64,000 nucleotides of DNA from Polymorphobacter multimanifer. GTDB taxonomy: Bacteria; Pseudomonadota; Alphaproteobacteria; Sphingomonadales; Sphingomonadaceae. The number at the start of each line of letters is the position of its first letter. The first letter of the stretch is position 1. Made by a program: the position numbers and the translations under genes. The notes under the pieces were generated by a model that was not told the origin of the DNA, made no database searches, and saw nothing but the letters and a program-made list of their open reading frames with translations. Positions 27,217 to 36,272 of this stretch are shown here, piece by piece. The stretch spans positions 81,116 through 145,115 of the forward strand of contig NZ_JACIIV010000010.1 in NCBI RefSeq assembly GCF_014205635.1. Reading direction: 5' to 3'.

Positions 27217-29378
27217 CGTGTGGCCAGCGCGTCGAGATAGCGGCGGCCTGCTGCATCGCCGGCGGGGCGGCGGAGGACGGCGGCGGGGGGCGTGGCGATG
27301 GCGGCCCAGATGGCGCCGCGCAGCGTGGTTCGGCACGGGGCGCAGTCGGGATCGGAGCGGACCGCGTCGATGGCGGCGACGACCGAGAGCTTGTCGGCCA
27401 CTTCGGCCTGCGCCAGCCAGCGTTCGAGGCGCTGGAGATCGGCTTCGCTCGGGCTGGACGTGGCGAGGCTGGCGAAAAGCGCGGCGGGCACGGCGTCGGG
27501 ATAGTCCTGACCGTCAAGCGACCTGCGGCCGGGGGCAATGCCCTCGCGCTTGCCGGTGAGGCGGCGCGCCATGTCGATGGGGGGCAGGTTGGTGCCGGTG
27601 CGTTGGAGGAAGATGCGCGTCGCCTGCTGGACGTCCTTGATGAAATTGAGGGCGGCATAGGCTTGCGGCAGGGCGGCGGCGGGCTCGGCCTGGCGGAGCG
27701 AACGTTCGGCCTGCCACATGGCGTCGAGCGCCTTGCCGAGAGTGGCGCGGGTTTCCGGATCGAACAGCGTGGCGGTTTCGGAATCGCCGTGCGCATGGCC
27801 ATATCCGGCGAGTTCACCATTGTCCGACCCGAAGACCGGGGGTGCCCGGTCACCGGCGCCATGGTTGTGGCCGTCATAGGCATCATGGCCTTCGGGGAGG
27901 ACGAGCTTGGGTGCGGGCTTGTCGGCTGGCGCAACCTTGTCGGGGGCGCCGCCGTCACTGGTGAGAAGGTCGGCCATCGTCGGCGCCTTGGGCTGGCCTT
28001 CGGACTCCTCGCCAAGGAACTGGCCGTAGCGCAGGCGCAGGATGCGCTGATCGGCACCGATGTTGTTCGACCTTGCCGTGAAGGTGGCGGCCGGGAGGCG
28101 GCGCCGCTCCTTGAGCAAGGCTTCGATGTCGATGATGATCTGGCGCTGGCTGCGGAAATAGGCGGGCATCACGCGCTGCACCATGCCTTCGAGCCCGGCG
28201 GCCTCGGCCATTTTTTCGGATGGCACGCGCAGGATGAGGCTGGGGCTTTGCGCGGTCTGCGCGGTGCCGGGCTTGTTGTCGGCGACGCTGAGCTGCGCCA
28301 CCAGCTCGCCGCCGGGGGTGAGGCCCAGCGCGTTCAAGTCGAGCGACACGCTGAAGCGGCGCGCCTTGGGCGAGCCGGTGCCGGAGAGGACCATGGCGGA
28401 TTCGCGGAAGCGTACATTCTCGCCGGACCCTTCGGCGCGGATGAGGCGGAGGCGGGCGGTGGCACGCACGCCATGATCGTCGCGGGCTTCGAAGCTGAGC
28501 GCCCAGCGGGATTGGCCGGGGGTGGCGGAGGTGAGGGTGGTGGCGGGGACGAGGACGCGGACGACCGGCGGGGCATCGGCGATGGCATCGAGGCGGTGAA
28601 GCGGGCCTTGCCTGGCTTCGCCTGTCGCGACGACGCGGTAGAGCGCCGAGCGATCGAGCCGGGCGGTGCCGACGAAATCTTCGTTCTGCTTGGTCAATGA
28701 TACGCGGCGGCCGTCGAGGAAGACCAGCGTGGCGGATTCGGGGACGGGGGCGAAGCGGAGGCGCCAAATCAGCGTGCTGCCTGCGGGGGCCTTGGCGGAC
28801 AGGCCTTCGGCATTGCGGGCGGGCAAGCCGGTGTAGCCCGGCGGCGTGATGCGCAAGGTGCGTGCCACCAGCACCGGCGGCGGCTGATCGGCCTCGCCGC
28901 GAATGAGGGCTTCGACTTCGGCGGAGCCTCCGCGCGGCCAGAAGATAGCGTCGGCGATGGTGACGAGCGCGAGGCCCCAGATGGGGACAAGACGTTTTGG
29001 CTGCCAATCGGGCTGGGTGGCGATAGCGGGGCCGGTTTCGAGGCGGGTGATGAGCCGGTCGCGCTGGAGGCGTTGCAGCAGGCCAAGGGTGGCGGGCTCG
29101 GCGAGGAGGAGATCGGCGCTGTCTTCGACATCGGGTCGCTCGGCATCAAGGCGACGGAGCAGCCAGCGCTGATCATAGCGGGCGGAGGCGCGGAGCGCGA
29201 GGAAGGCCGTGGCGGCAAGGCCGAGGGCAGCGACGGCCGCCGCGGCACCGGGACCGGCGAGGCGCCATGCGATGGCGGCGGCGGCGAGGACGAGCGGCAG
29301 GGCGGCGGCGGCGGTCTGGGCGCGCACGCGCCAGACGATGGGGCGCAGCCAGGCGGCGAAATCGGGGGCGACGCTCAT
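27213..29378 (-). CDS. DUF4175 family membrane protein
   Basis: This 721-residue protein has two or three N-terminal membrane helices (about 20-70 and near 135-150), then a large extracytoplasmic part matching the DUF4175 pattern. It has RTLRITPPGYTGLPARNAEG, repeated beta segments, and an alpha-helical C-terminal half with QAYAALNFIKDVQQATRIFL. A His-rich stretch (HDAYDGHNHGAG and GYGHAHGDSE) at about 540-575 could bind metal. Both ends overlap neighbours by ATGA, so it is part of a coupled operon. The function of DUF4175 is not established. Confidence 0.8.
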   Translation of the reverse strand: MSVAPDFAAWLRPIVWRVRAQTAAAALPLVLAAAAIAWRLAGPGAAAAVAALGLAATAFLALRASARYDQRWLLRRLDAERPDVEDSADLLLAEPATLGLLQRLQRDRLITRLETGPAIATQPDWQPKRLVPIWGLALVTIADAIFWPRGGSAEVEALIRGEADQPPPVLVARTLRITPPGYTGLPARNAEGLSAKAPAGSTLIWRLRFAPVPESATLVFLDGRRVSLTKQNEDFVGTARLDRSALYRVVATGEARQGPLHRLDAIADAPPVVRVLVPATTLTSATPGQSRWALSFEARDDHGVRATARLRLIRAEGSGENVRFRESAMVLSGTGSPKARRFSVSLDLNALGLTPGGELVAQLSVADNKPGTAQTAQSPSLILRVPSEKMAEAAGLEGMVQRVMPAYFRSQRQIIIDIEALLKERRRLPAATFTARSNNIGADQRILRLRYGQFLGEESEGQPKAPTMADLLTSDGGAPDKVAPADKPAPKLVLPEGHDAYDGHNHGAGDRAPPVFGSDNGELAGYGHAHGDSETATLFDPETRATLGKALDAMWQAERSLRQAEPAAALPQAYAALNFIKDVQQATRIFLQRTGTNLPPIDMARRLTGKREGIAPGRRSLDGQDYPDAVPAALFASLATSSPSEADLQRLERWLAQAEVADKLSVVAAIDAVRSDPDCAPCRTTLRGAIWAAIATPPAAVLRRPAGDAAGRRYLDALATR

Positions 29379-30496
29379 GGCCGGGCTGCGCGCCGGCTGC
29401 GGGTGGCGACCCAGCGCTCGATGAGCCAGCCGAGTGCGATGGCGAGGCCCAGCCAGCCGGAGAGATCGAGCCCGGCGAGCACGGGGGCGGGGCCGCCGGT
29501 GCGCGGCTGCCAGCCTTCGGCGCTGACGCGCGCCGGCTCGGGCGGGGGTTGCAGCAGGGCGGCGAGAGCTTGGGGGAAATCGGGTTCTAGCAGCGCCGGA
29601 AGGGCGGCGGGGGTGAGCGGGCGCACGAAGCGGATGAGCCTTCCGCGCCCAAGCGGGCTGGCCTCGGCGATCGGGCCCTGGGCATCGCGCCAGACGGTGG
29701 TGCCGGCGGGGATTTGGGTTTGCGCCATCACCAGCGCGGTGCCGCCGGAGGCGACCCAGTTTGTGATTGGGTCGGGCGGGGTGCCGGACCCAAGCCACAG
29801 GAGGATGCTGCTTTGGGGCGGCATGGGTGCGTCGGCGGGCTGGAGATCGAAGCCGGCGCCGAGGCCGGTGGCGGCAGCGCGGAGCCAGCGGAGGCCCGGG
29901 TCGGTGGCAGGGCCGCGTGCGGCGAAGGCCAGCTTTTCGACAGGTGCTGCCAGTGCCGGCATGGCGCCTTCAAGAATGCGGACTTGCACCGGGCGGGAGA
30001 GTCTCGGGAGTTCGGCGTCGACGCCTTGCAGGACGCCGGGGACGAGGATGGTGAGCGGGACTTGCGCGGCGAGGGTGGAATCAAGCTCGCGGACAAGGCT
30101 GGAGACTGGGCCGGCGGGCGGGGCGATCTCGCCGAAATCGGGGAAGCCGGGGGTGAGCCAGAGCGCCCGGGCGTCCCCGGCCGAAGCGAGGGCGGCGCGG
30201 GCTTCCACCAGATCGGCGCCGGGGAACACCACAAGCACCGGGCGGCGGTCGGTCCAGCCGCGCCAGATGGGCTGGGCGAGGAGAAGTGCGAGCAGCACGA
30301 CGAGCAGCAGCCGCAGCAGCAGCAGCGGCACTTCATCGAAGCGGATCTGCGCGCGCGGGCGCGGGGCGGCGCGGAGCCAGCGGAGGGCGGCAAAGTCGAT
30401 GATATCGGCGTCGCTGCGGCGCGCGAGATGGATCGCCAGCGGCAGCACCACGGCAAGCAGGCCGAGCAGGCCGAGGGGGAAGAGGAAGCCTGGCAT
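29375..30496 (-). CDS. BatA-like membrane protein (aerotolerance-regulator N-terminal domain)
   Basis: This 373-residue inner-membrane protein starts with the BatA pattern: helix, basic loop (LAIHLARRSDADIIDFAALR), second helix (PLLLLRLLLVVLLALLLAQP). A soluble region and a last helix with a basic tail (about 345-373) follow. A von Willebrand A metal site (DxSxS) is not visible, unlike classical BatA. It follows the DUF58 gene with a TGATG overlap and overlaps the DUF4175 gene by ATGA. It probably anchors a MoxR-dependent complex in the membrane. Confidence 0.85.
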   Translation of the reverse strand: MPGFLFPLGLLGLLAVVLPLAIHLARRSDADIIDFAALRWLRAAPRPRAQIRFDEVPLLLLRLLLVVLLALLLAQPIWRGWTDRRPVLVVFPGADLVEARAALASAGDARALWLTPGFPDFGEIAPPAGPVSSLVRELDSTLAAQVPLTILVPGVLQGVDAELPRLSRPVQVRILEGAMPALAAPVEKLAFAARGPATDPGLRWLRAAATGLGAGFDLQPADAPMPPQSSILLWLGSGTPPDPITNWVASGGTALVMAQTQIPAGTTVWRDAQGPIAEASPLGRGRLIRFVRPLTPAALPALLEPDFPQALAALLQPPPEPARVSAEGWQPRTGGPAPVLAGLDLSGWLGLAIALGWLIERWVATRSRRAARP

Positions 30497-31392
30497 CAGC
30501 TGTATTCGTCGGCGTGGCCGCTGCCGAACAGGCGGCGGAGCGGCACGTCGAGCGCTTCGTCGAGGACCAGCCGGGCGTGGCGGATGCCGTCATGCTCGAG
30601 CCGCGCGGCGAGTTCGGTCTGTGCTGCGGCAAAGCGGCTGAGGAATTCGTCGCGGAGCACCTTGCCGTCGCCGAGCAGCTCTTCGCCGGTTTCGGGATCG
30701 CGGAAGCGATGGCCTTGCGCGAAGGGGAAGTCGCGCTCCTCGACGCTGAGGATCTGGATGGCCAGCACTTCGCGGCCTGCCGCTGCCAGTCGTTCGGCAA
30801 GGGTGACGGTGCCCTCGTCGAAGAAATCCGACAGCAGCACGACGAGATCGCTGGGGCCGACACGGTCCCACAGCGGCCCCAATTGGGCGAGTGCGGGGAA
30901 GCCGCCGCGGGGCTCGACCGCGCGGAGGGCCAGCGCCAGCCGATCGCGCTGGCGGACGCCATCGGCGGCGTCGATGACGTTCAGCCCGGCATCCGAAAGC
31001 ACCACGAGGCCGAAGCGATCGCCCTGGTTCATGGCAAGCTGGCCGAGGCAGGCGGCGAGGCCCATGGCGGCATCGAGGCGGCTGCGGGTCGGTTGCGCCC
31101 GGTCGGCCTGGCCCATCGACGCCGAGGCATCGAGCAGTATCCAGAGCCGCAGCGGGCTTTCGCGCTCGGATTCGCGGACGAAGAACTTGCCCGAGCGGGC
31201 GTAGAGCTTCCAGTCGATCATCCGCGGTTCGTCGCCGCGCTCATAGCCGCGATATTGCGCGAATTCGAGGCCGGCACCGCGCGCGCGGCTATGGTGGAGG
31301 CCGAGGCCCTGCAGATCGGCGGCGCGGCGCGCGGTGAGGCGCAGCGTGCGCAGCCGCCCGCGCACGTCCGGGGGGATCAGGTCCGGCCCCAC
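30496..31392 (-). CDS. DUF58 domain protein
   Basis: This 298-residue soluble protein carries the DUF58 hallmark FAQYRGYERGDEPRMIDWKL followed by a VWA-like region (LWILLDASASMG, a DxSxS metal site). DUF58/VWA proteins are typical partners of MoxR AAA ATPases, which are thought to load or remodel them. It lies 5 nt after the moxR stop and overlaps batA by one base, the standard MoxR-DUF58-BatA order. Confidence 0.92.
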   Translation of the reverse strand: MGPDLIPPDVRGRLRTLRLTARRAADLQGLGLHHSRARGAGLEFAQYRGYERGDEPRMIDWKLYARSGKFFVRESERESPLRLWILLDASASMGQADRAQPTRSRLDAAMGLAACLGQLAMNQGDRFGLVVLSDAGLNVIDAADGVRQRDRLALALRAVEPRGGFPALAQLGPLWDRVGPSDLVVLLSDFFDEGTVTLAERLAAAGREVLAIQILSVEERDFPFAQGHRFRDPETGEELLGDGKVLRDEFLSRFAAAQTELAARLEHDGIRHARLVLDEALDVPLRRLFGSGHADEYS

Positions 31393-31397
31393 GCCTC

Positions 31398-32393
31398 TCA
31401 GCCGGGGAACGGCACGGCGCGGAGCAGCGCCGCGACCACATCGTCGGCGGTGCAGCCTTCGGCTTCGGCGGCGAAGCTCAGGAGCAGGCGGTGGCGCATG
31501 ACGGGGGCGGCGAGCGCCATCACGTCCTCGCGGGTGGCGGCGAGGCGGCCCTGCAGCAGGGCGCGGGCCTTGGCGGTGAGCACCAGCGCCTGGCCGGCGC
31601 GCGGGCCGGCACCCCAGCGGACATATTTGGCGATGGTTTCGGGAGCGTTTTCGGCCGGGCGGCTGGCGCGGACGAGGCGGGTGATCCAGAGCAGCAGATC
31701 TTCGCTCAGATGCACTTCGCGCACGAGGCGCTGCAGGGCAAGCACATCGGCCTCCCCCATCACCGCTGGCACGACGCCGGGCTTGCCGCCGGTGGTGGCG
31801 GCGAGAATGTCATGCTCTTCGGCCTCGGAGGGATAATCGACGCGGATGAGCAGCAGGAAACGATCGAGCTGGGCTTCGGGGAGCGGATAGGTGCCGGCCT
31901 GTTCAAGCGGGTTTTGCGTTGCCAGCACGAAGAAGGGTTTCGGCAGCACATGGGTGACGCCGCCATAGCTGACGGTCTTTTCCTGCATCGCTTCGAGGAG
32001 AGCGGCCTGGGTTTTCGGCGGGGTGCGGTTGAGTTCGTCGGCGAGGAGCAGGTTGGTGAACACCGGGCCGGGCTGGAAGCGGAAATGGCGCTTGCCGGTG
32101 CCGTGATCCTCTTCGAGCAGCTCGGTGCCGAGAATGTCCGACGGCATGAGATCGGGGGTGAACTGGACGCGGCGGAATTCGAGCTTGAGCGCTTCGCCGA
32201 GGCTCTTCACCAGCAGTGTCTTGCCCAGACCGGGGACGCCTTCGAGCAGGCAATGGCCGCCGGCGAACAGGCCGATGAGCAGCTGCTCGACGACCTCGGT
32301 CTGGCCGACAATGGCCTGTCCGACAGCGGCGCGCAGGCCGCCGAGCTTGTCGAGCAGTGCTGCTACGGAGGCTTCGTCGATGGTGTCGGTCAT
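31398..32393 (-). CDS. MoxR-family AAA+ ATPase
   Basis: This 331-residue ATPase has Walker A GVPGLGKTL, Walker B LLADELNRTPP, sensor 1 in FVLATQNPLEQAGTYPLPEA, and the C-terminal lid. MoxR ATPases act as chaperones that mature or assemble partner complexes, usually with VWA-domain proteins such as DUF58. It sits between the DUF4159 and DUF58 genes with gaps of 12 and 5 nt, so all are probably one transcript. Confidence 0.94.
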   Translation of the reverse strand: MTDTIDEASVAALLDKLGGLRAAVGQAIVGQTEVVEQLLIGLFAGGHCLLEGVPGLGKTLLVKSLGEALKLEFRRVQFTPDLMPSDILGTELLEEDHGTGKRHFRFQPGPVFTNLLLADELNRTPPKTQAALLEAMQEKTVSYGGVTHVLPKPFFVLATQNPLEQAGTYPLPEAQLDRFLLLIRVDYPSEAEEHDILAATTGGKPGVVPAVMGEADVLALQRLVREVHLSEDLLLWITRLVRASRPAENAPETIAKYVRWGAGPRAGQALVLTAKARALLQGRLAATREDVMALAAPVMRHRLLLSFAAEAEGCTADDVVAALLRAVPFPG

Positions 32394-32405
32394 GGGGAAT
32401 CCGGC

Positions 32406-33119
32406 TCAGGCTGAAAGGGCGTAGACGATGATGTTGACGGCGAACTTGGTGTTGTCTTCGGCGAGGAAGCGCTTGTTGCGCCAGTCGTAGTCCCACTCGC
32501 AGCCATAGTCCTTGTTGCTGTAGAGGACGCCCAATCTCCCCTTTCCGGCCCGACCATTGATCTCGATGCCCTTGAGGTAATCGTGGATCAGGTCATCGCC
32601 CCAGCCGTTGAGCTCGAAGCTGGTGGCGGGCGGGCCTTCGAACTTGAAGAAGCTCGAATAGACGGGGTGGGTGTTGGGCAGCTTCTTCATCGCGCTGCTG
32701 CCGAAGATCTTTGCCATTTCGGCTTCGAAGGATTTGGCGAACAGGCCGTCGATATCGTGGTTGCAATCATCGACGAACACGAAGCCGCCGTTTTCGACAT
32801 AGCGCTTGAAGTTGGCGCGCTCGGCGGTGTCGAACTCGACGAGGCGGTGGCCGGCGAGATAGCAGAAGGGGGCGCGCAGCATCGCCGGGTCCGACAGGGC
32901 GATGACATGTTCCTTGGGGTCGACGCGCAGGCTGGTGTAATCGACGAGCGAGGTGAGGATGTTGTTCGGCATCCGCTGGTCGACGTCCCAATCCCCGCTG
33001 CTGTACTTCAGCCGGGTGAACCAGAAGTCGTAGGCCGCGGCGCGGGCCGGGATGGCGGTGGCTGCCATGGCGCCCGCCAGCAGTCGCAGGAAGCTCTTGC
33101 GGCTGATGGCGGGCTGCAC
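32406..33119 (-). CDS. Exported DUF4159 protein
   Basis: This 237-residue protein starts with a Tat-like signal (SRKSFLRLLAGAMAATAIPA, then RAAA, within about 1-28). The DUF4159 domain follows, with FWFTRLKYSSGDWDVDQRMP, CYLAGHRLVEFD, NGGFVFVDDCNHDIDG and LGVLYSNKDYGCEWDY. DUF4159 often occurs fused or next to MoxR/BatA-type genes; its biochemical role is unknown. It starts 2 nt after the tldE-like stop, which ties the TldD/TldE pair to the MoxR group in one transcript. Confidence 0.85.
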   Translation of the reverse strand: MQPAISRKSFLRLLAGAMAATAIPARAAAYDFWFTRLKYSSGDWDVDQRMPNNILTSLVDYTSLRVDPKEHVIALSDPAMLRAPFCYLAGHRLVEFDTAERANFKRYVENGGFVFVDDCNHDIDGLFAKSFEAEMAKIFGSSAMKKLPNTHPVYSSFFKFEGPPATSFELNGWGDDLIHDYLKGIEINGRAGKGRLGVLYSNKDYGCEWDYDWRNKRFLAEDNTKFAVNIIVYALSA

Positions 33120-33121
33120 GA

Positions 33122-34456
33122 TCAGACGGCGTCCGACAGCGAGGTGAAGGTGAAGTCCCGCAGCTTCATCGGCGGGATCATCATCACCAGCGAGCTTTCG
33201 TCACTGGCGACGCGCACCGGGCGGCCGAGCTCATCGATGTTGTTGAGCATGATGACCGGGCTCTCGTTGAAGCGGAAGTTCTTGAGCGGGTATTTGATCT
33301 CGCCATTCTCGATGTAGAAGGTGCCATCGCGGGTGAGGCCGGTGAGCAGCACCGTCTGCGGATCGACCATGCGGATGTACCAGGTGCGGGTGACGAGGAT
33401 GCCGCGCTCGGTGGTGCGGACAAGATCGGCGGTGGACTTGGTGCCGCCCATCATCAGCAGGTTGCCGGGCTGGCCAACGGCGGTCTTGCCGGTCTTTTGT
33501 GCCCAGAAGCGCGAATAGTTGAGGTTGGCGATCTTGCCGTCCTGCACCAGCGCCTGCCTTTCGCGGGCGAGGCCGGTGTTGTCCCAGGGCATCACCGCGG
33601 CTTCGGGGTTCCAGGGGTCGGCGATCATCGTCACGCGCGGATCATAGACCTGCTCGCCGAGCTTGTTGCCGCCGCCCTTTTTGGAGAGGAAGCTGCGGCC
33701 TTCATCGGCCTGGCGGGCATCGAAGAAGCGGATCATGAAGCTGACGAGGCCGGCGGCCGCGGCGGGCTCGAGGATGACGGTGTATTTGCCGGGCTCGAGT
33801 GCCCGTGCTTCGGCCGAAGCGGCGGCCTTGCGCATGGCGACGCGGACTTCGGTATCCGCATTGAGCTGGGTGACATCCTGCACATCCTTGCCGACCCAGC
33901 CCGAACCGCGGCCATCGGTCGTGCGCACGGTGCAGGTGTAGTTGGCGCGGGTGGCGGTCTGATAGCCATAGTTGCCGTTGCTGTTGGCGGTGGCCGAGAA
34001 GTTGCTGGTGTCGCTGAGGAAGCCGGCGGCGATCAGCTTTTCGGCCTTGCACGCCGCGATCGACTTGGCGGCGACATCGGCGCGCAGATCGGGGGTGATC
34101 GCGGCGGTGGCGGCGTCGAAGGTCGGGCTGGCGCGATAGGCCTGCTTGGCGACCGCCGGCACGAACTCGGGGTTTTCGGGCGCCAGCATTGCCAGCTCCT
34201 CGGCGCGCTTGACGACGCGGGCGAGCGAGGCATCGTCGAAGGCGTTGATCGTGGCGGAGCCGACGCGCTTGCCATAGGCGACAGTGACCGCCAGCTCGGT
34301 ATCGTTGACGATGCCGCTGGTCGACACGTTGTTGAGGGCGAAGCGGATGTTGCCGTCGGTGGAGCCCGCCATCACGGCGGTGCACTCATCGGCCTTGGAG
34401 AGCTTGACGACCTTTTCGAGGATCGCCTTCACCTGATCTTGTGTGGGAAAAGCCAT
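33122..34456 (-). CDS. TldE/PmbA-family protein (partner subunit of TldD-type protease)
   Basis: This 444-residue protein matches the TldE/PmbA plan: an N-terminal alpha/beta domain (about 1-200) and a C-terminal barrel domain with [37 protein letters not shown] and [20 protein letters not shown]. Like other TldE proteins it lacks HExxxH, so the active site should be supplied by the TldD-like partner 11 nt upstream. ATG 34456 gives the family-typical start [15 protein letters not shown]. It has no signal peptide although its presumed partner does. Confidence 0.88.
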   Translation of the reverse strand: MAFPTQDQVKAILEKVVKLSKADECTAVMAGSTDGNIRFALNNVSTSGIVNDTELAVTVAYGKRVGSATINAFDDASLARVVKRAEELAMLAPENPEFVPAVAKQAYRASPTFDAATAAITPDLRADVAAKSIAACKAEKLIAAGFLSDTSNFSATANSNGNYGYQTATRANYTCTVRTTDGRGSGWVGKDVQDVTQLNADTEVRVAMRKAAASAEARALEPGKYTVILEPAAAAGLVSFMIRFFDARQADEGRSFLSKKGGGNKLGEQVYDPRVTMIADPWNPEAAVMPWDNTGLARERQALVQDGKIANLNYSRFWAQKTGKTAVGQPGNLLMMGGTKSTADLVRTTERGILVTRTWYIRMVDPQTVLLTGLTRDGTFYIENGEIKYPLKNFRFNESPVIMLNNIDELGRPVRVASDESSLVMMIPPMKLRDFTFTSLSDAV

Positions 34457-34467
34457 GTGTAAACCCC

Positions 34468-36102
34468 TTAGCCCAGCGAGCGGGCGGTGTTGATGACGTT
34501 GATGCCGTCGAAGCGCGCGGTGGACGAACCATGGCTGACCGCCGACGATTGCGAGGGCTGGCCCTTGCCGTCGTTGAAGGCGCCGCCGAGGCGATAATCG
34601 CGATCGTCGCAGATGGCCGAACAGGCGTTCCAGAATTCCGGGGTGCGGATCTGATAGGCCACGTCCTCGATCATCTGGGTGACCTTGCCGTTCTTGATTT
34701 CGTAGAACAACTGGCCGCCGAACTGGGCGTTGTAACGCTGCTGGTCGATCGAGAAGGAGCCATCGCCGATGATGTAGATGCCGTCCTCGACCTTGGAGAT
34801 CATGTCGGCCACGGTCATCGGGGTCTTGCCGGGGGCGAGGCTGACATTGGCCATGCGCTGGAACTGCACGCTCGACCAGCTGTCGGCATAGCAGCAACCG
34901 TCGCTCTCGGTCTTGCCGACGATGTGCGCCTGGTCGCGGATGGTCTGGTAATCGACGAGCTTGCCGTCCTTGACGAGATCCCAGCGCTTGGTCTTCACGC
35001 CCTCATCGTCATAGGGCACCTGGCCGAGGCTGCCGGGCTGGACCTTGTCGGCGAAGAAATTCACCTTGTCCGAGCCATACTGGAAGCCCGAATTGCGCTT
35101 GTCCATCGTGGCGAAGCTGGTGCCGGCGAAGTTGGCTTCATAGCCGAGCACGCGGTCGAGTTCGAGCGGATGGCCGACACTTTCGTGGATCGTCAGCCAG
35201 GTGTGCGACGGATCGAGCACCAGATCATATTTGCCGGGCTTGACCGTGGGCGCCTTGAGCTTTTCGCGGGCGTGGCGGGCCGCGGCCTGCGCATCCTCGA
35301 GCGGATCATAGCTCTTGTTGTAGACGGTGACGCCGGCGGGGGTGACCACCTTCTGGCTGGCATCGCCATCAAGATATTCATAGCCCTGCTGCGACGGGGC
35401 CGAAAGCTGCGCGCGGGTGCGGAACTTGCCGGTCTGGCGGTCGATCGCGGTGGCCTGCATCGGGATGTGGATGCGGTGAATGTCCTGATCGATGTACGAG
35501 CCGTCGGTCGAGGCGAAATACTTCTGTTCGTTGACGAGGAACAGGACCGAATTGAAGAAGTCCGCCCCGGCAGCCTGTGCGGCGGCGTTGATGGCGAGCA
35601 GCATGTCGACCTTTTCCTTGATCGGCACTTCCATCGCGTTCTTCTTGATCGGCGTGCGCCATTTGATTTCGCCCACACCCGGCGTGGGGGCCAGCCGCAC
35701 CGGCTCGGTCTGCTGCCGGGCATTGGCCTTGGCGATGGCGAGTGCCAGCCGCGCGGTTTCAGCGACGCCATCGTCGGTCATGTCGTTGGTGGCGGCAAAG
35801 CCCCAGGCGCCATCGGCGATGACGCGGATGCCCACACCGACGGACTCGGTGTTGATGACATTCTGCACGGTCTTTTCACGCGTGACGGTGAACTGGCGCA
35901 GATAGCGCCCCACCCGCACGTCGCAATAGGTCGCCCCGCCGCTCGTTGCGGCACCCAGGCCCACATCGGCGAGGCGGCGCTTCAGCGCATCGGGGATCGC
36001 ATCGCCGAGCGCTTCCTGTGCGATGACCTTGCCGAAAGCGGCCGGCAGCACGAGGCCGCCGCCGAAGAGGCCGGTAAGCCCCATGAATTCACGTCTGCGC
36101 AC
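34468..36102 (-). CDS. Tat-exported TldD-like metalloprotease, copy 1
   Basis: This 544-residue TldD/PmbA-superfamily protein has a Tat signal (RRREFMGLTGLFGGG, about 1-29), which cytoplasmic TldD lacks. The zinc motif HESVGH is at 306-311, followed by LELDRVLGYEANFAGTSF. In the region where E. coli TldD has a Cys ligand, this protein reads FNDGKGQP (Asp511); two nearby Cys (494, 498, in ACSAIC) could substitute. TldD/TldE proteases trim peptides such as microcins and the CcdA antitoxin. The gene lies 11 nt before the TldE-like gene and heads the run to the MoxR genes. Copy 2 lies 170 nt upstream. Confidence 0.88.
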   Translation of the reverse strand: MRRREFMGLTGLFGGGLVLPAAFGKVIAQEALGDAIPDALKRRLADVGLGAATSGGATYCDVRVGRYLRQFTVTREKTVQNVINTESVGVGIRVIADGAWGFAATNDMTDDGVAETARLALAIAKANARQQTEPVRLAPTPGVGEIKWRTPIKKNAMEVPIKEKVDMLLAINAAAQAAGADFFNSVLFLVNEQKYFASTDGSYIDQDIHRIHIPMQATAIDRQTGKFRTRAQLSAPSQQGYEYLDGDASQKVVTPAGVTVYNKSYDPLEDAQAAARHAREKLKAPTVKPGKYDLVLDPSHTWLTIHESVGHPLELDRVLGYEANFAGTSFATMDKRNSGFQYGSDKVNFFADKVQPGSLGQVPYDDEGVKTKRWDLVKDGKLVDYQTIRDQAHIVGKTESDGCCYADSWSSVQFQRMANVSLAPGKTPMTVADMISKVEDGIYIIGDGSFSIDQQRYNAQFGGQLFYEIKNGKVTQMIEDVAYQIRTPEFWNACSAICDDRDYRLGGAFNDGKGQPSQSSAVSHGSSTARFDGINVINTARSLG

Positions 36103-36272
36103 TTAGTCCCTCCCGGATGACCAAGCCTCGCCCAGGCCCGGCAAATGTCATGTTGTTTCATCGGCATATCGACCGCCCCCCAGCGACATGCCCGATGCGC
36201 CCGTCTTTGCGCCAAACGGACGAAAGGTCAAATGCCCGATGCTGCCCGTTCGACGAACGACCGCAGCGGCCA